NCBI GenBank assembly: GCA_943736015.1
Contig: OX031057.1
Coordinates: 59,664,001-59,728,000 of the forward strand
DNA from: Tridacna crocea
Lineage: Eukaryota; Mollusca; Bivalvia; Cardiida; Cardiidae
Direction: 5' to 3'
DNA: 64,000 nt
The notes under the pieces: model-generated
What the model was told of the DNA's origin: nothing
The model's database searches: none
Seen by the model: only the letters and a program-made list of their open reading frames with translations
Shown: piece by piece, positions 62,640 to 64,000 of the stretch
Layout of the letters: each line of letters starts with the position of its first letter
Position numbering within the stretch: position 1 is the stretch's first letter
Made by a program: the position numbers and the translations under genes

Positions 62640-62710
62640 ACCCTATGTTGGGGGTACTCATTAGAATCGTCTCGGTGAGACGATTCTAATGAGTACCCAC
62701 AACATAGGGT
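62640..62710. repeat. Family F hairpin, copy 4
   Basis: The arms are those of 7922-7992 with one mismatch (GTTGGGGGTAC). The wider element (about 62580-62775) shares AGTGATAGTATTCTAAATCC and CACTCCCTCTATCTGGAGTTC with copy 1. Confidence 0.85.
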
Positions 62711-62784
62711 TTGAAAGAGAATGATTAATATTTTCAATTTTGAAATGAAATTCACTCCCTCTATCTGGAGTTCTGGTATCGACC

Positions 62785-62975
62785 CCTGCGGATTGCACAG
62801 GCTGACTTGAGTCGAAACGTTTAGCTGTATTTAGATCTTCTGCGTGTGCAAGGATCATTCTACCTCACGATTTAGGTTGTTAGACAAAGTAGATACTTGT
62901 GAAAGCATTGTCAAGTGACGATTTACTTGGTATAAACGTCACGGAAATGGAATAACACCCTTTTTTGCAGAGCAT
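62785..62975. repeat. Family K repeat
   Basis: CTGCGGATTGCACAGGCTGAC, TTGAGTCGAAACG, then a decayed tail ACCCTTTTTTGCAGAGCATAG. Confidence 0.5.
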
Positions 62976-63078
62976 AGCACAACCGCGCTCAAGTATTTTA
63001 TGTTTGTCACAAAATCATGTCTGAATTCAAGAGTTGTGCAAATATAAACATTTCGCAAGGATTTACACTTTATCAAAT

Positions 63079-63344
63079 AGCTTGCTACACGTGAAAAGAG
63101 GCATTCGGACATTTGCTGACAGTGTCGTCTCGGATCAGTCTAAGGAGACCGCGCAGGCTGAATCCGAGATCGCACTTTGCGATTACATTAGATTTTTTTT
63201 TTTTCTTCATTATACTTGCACAAAACAGAAAATAACATATAAACGGAAAGTGCCGTCTCGGATCAGCCTGCGCGGACTGCGCAGGCTGACCCGAGACGAC
63301 ACTTTACGCATGTCTGAATGGCCCTTTTTGCGTGTTACAGGCCA
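63079..63344. mobile_element. Two-hairpin MITE, family A, copy 9
   Basis: AGCTTGCTACACGTGAAAAG to TTTTTGCGTGTTACAGGCC. The second hairpin, CGGATCAGCCTGCGCGGACTG and complement, is perfect; the first has drifted. Confidence 0.8.
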
Positions 63345-63475
63345 TTGATAATCCCGACTTTAAACTACCCATAGAAAAACAATGTTTTCGACAAAAAAAA
63401 ACCGATGTTGGAAAAGTATGCCAGTCAGCCACCAATGTTTTCATTCTCCCACAATGTTTTTTTTTTTAACTTTGC
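63345..63475. mobile_element. Family C MITE, decayed copy
   Basis: ATAATCCCGACTTTAAACTAC, then GATGTTGGAAAAGTATGCCAG and ATTCTCCCACAATGTTTTTT. Confidence 0.4.
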
Positions 63476-63639
63476 AAAGTCATCCCATCATATTAACCAT
63501 ATTTGGTGTACCGGCAGGGTAAGTTTAAAAATTTGTGGTCTAGTTTACTTTCACTTTAGACATACTTCTTCTTACATCGATTGAGAAACAATTTCCTACA
63601 ACTTATACTAATCTCTATCGATTCTGTTTCCTGGGAACC

Positions 63640-63780
63640 ACACCAGTACTCGCGCCAAATATGTGAGCTAATGAAAGATCCCAAAGTTGACACCCGCTCC
63701 CGGTTCTCGAACTCGGAACCTTTTGGTTTACGAGGCCGGCGCTCTACCTTTACAATCACGGACACCTGCTGTAGGAGATA
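63640..63780 (-). mobile_element. tRNA-derived SINE head, minus strand
   Basis: On the minus strand: GTGTCCGTGATTGTAAAGGT, AGAGCGCCGGCCTCGTAAAC (anticodon arm-like) and CCGAGTTCGAGAACCGGGAG (B box). It lacks a closed acceptor stem, so a tRNA pseudogene or SINE is more likely than a working tRNA. Confidence 0.55.
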
Positions 63781-63855
63781 AGAAATTAACCTTACATTTT
63801 AGTCCGGAAACGTTCTGACCTTCAGTACCCTAAGATAAAGAGCCTCGCTCAAGCT

Positions 63856-64000
63856 TTAACCCTTTTCCAAACAATCCCTGGTTTTGACGACCCAGAGGAA
63901 GGATCCTTCTGAAAACATAGTGGGAAAAGGAGAAAATGCTGGTAACCAGCATTTTCTCCTTTTCCTACAATGTTTTTGACTCTTCTAAAATCAAGTTTCA
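63856..64000. mobile_element. TTAA palindromic MITE, family C, reverse copy cut by the window end
   Basis: TTAACCCTTTTCCAAACAATC. The hairpin around GCTGGTAACCAGC is complete; the right end is outside the window. Confidence 0.82.

Overview
The window is eukaryotic nuclear DNA from an invertebrate animal, most likely a bivalve mollusc. The genes have spliced exons with GT-AG introns, the intergenic DNA is AT-rich, and palindromic MITEs, tRNA-derived SINEs and minisatellites are very dense. The bivalve assignment is an inference from repeat style and from the protein families present. I cannot name the species. There is no prokaryotic operon, CRISPR array, rRNA gene or convincing free-standing tRNA gene.

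Region 1 (about 3.9-22.7 kb, + strand) holds one complete gene for a PLP-dependent aromatic-L-amino-acid decarboxylase (DDC/AADC). I rebuilt it from twelve coding exon positions whose phases all agree. The product is 475 aa and aligns with human AADC without gaps as far as the catalytic Tyr332 (His192, Asp271, Lys303 and Tyr332 keep the same numbers). The notable feature is that exon 2 is present twice. Copy 2a (5059-5172) and copy 2b (7715-7828) are both 114 bp and phase 0-0, are intact, have good splice sites, and are 23/38 identical in protein. This exon encodes most of the N-terminal wall of the substrate pocket. Copy 2a looks AADC-like, while 2b carries histidine-decarboxylase-like residues. 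The gene therefore probably makes two enzymes by mutually exclusive splicing.

Region 2 (26.5-28.9 kb, - strand) is a two-exon gene for a type II Golgi membrane glycosyltransferase with a DXD motif (Gly_transf_sug / GT32 / alpha-1,4-galactosyltransferase-like), 563 aa with a long, sequon-rich stem. Region 3 (60.8-61.1 kb, + strand) is the first coding exon of a secreted NIDO-domain protein. The rest of that gene lies beyond the window or was not found.

Most of the remaining sequence is repeats. About forty-five copies of a roughly 225-bp TTAA-flanked palindromic MITE (core GCTGGTTACCAGC) are scattered in both orientations, with two sister families that share the TTAA-CCC ends. Nine copies of a two-hairpin MITE, several other hairpin families, nested insertions up to three deep, a 4-kb TTAA-flanked element with about 290-bp inverted ends, a 363-bp element with a 9-bp target duplication, several SINEs and five minisatellites make up the rest. 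The largest minisatellite flips orientation and ends in a 58+63-bp higher-order repeat inside DDC intron 10. No intact transposase was found.
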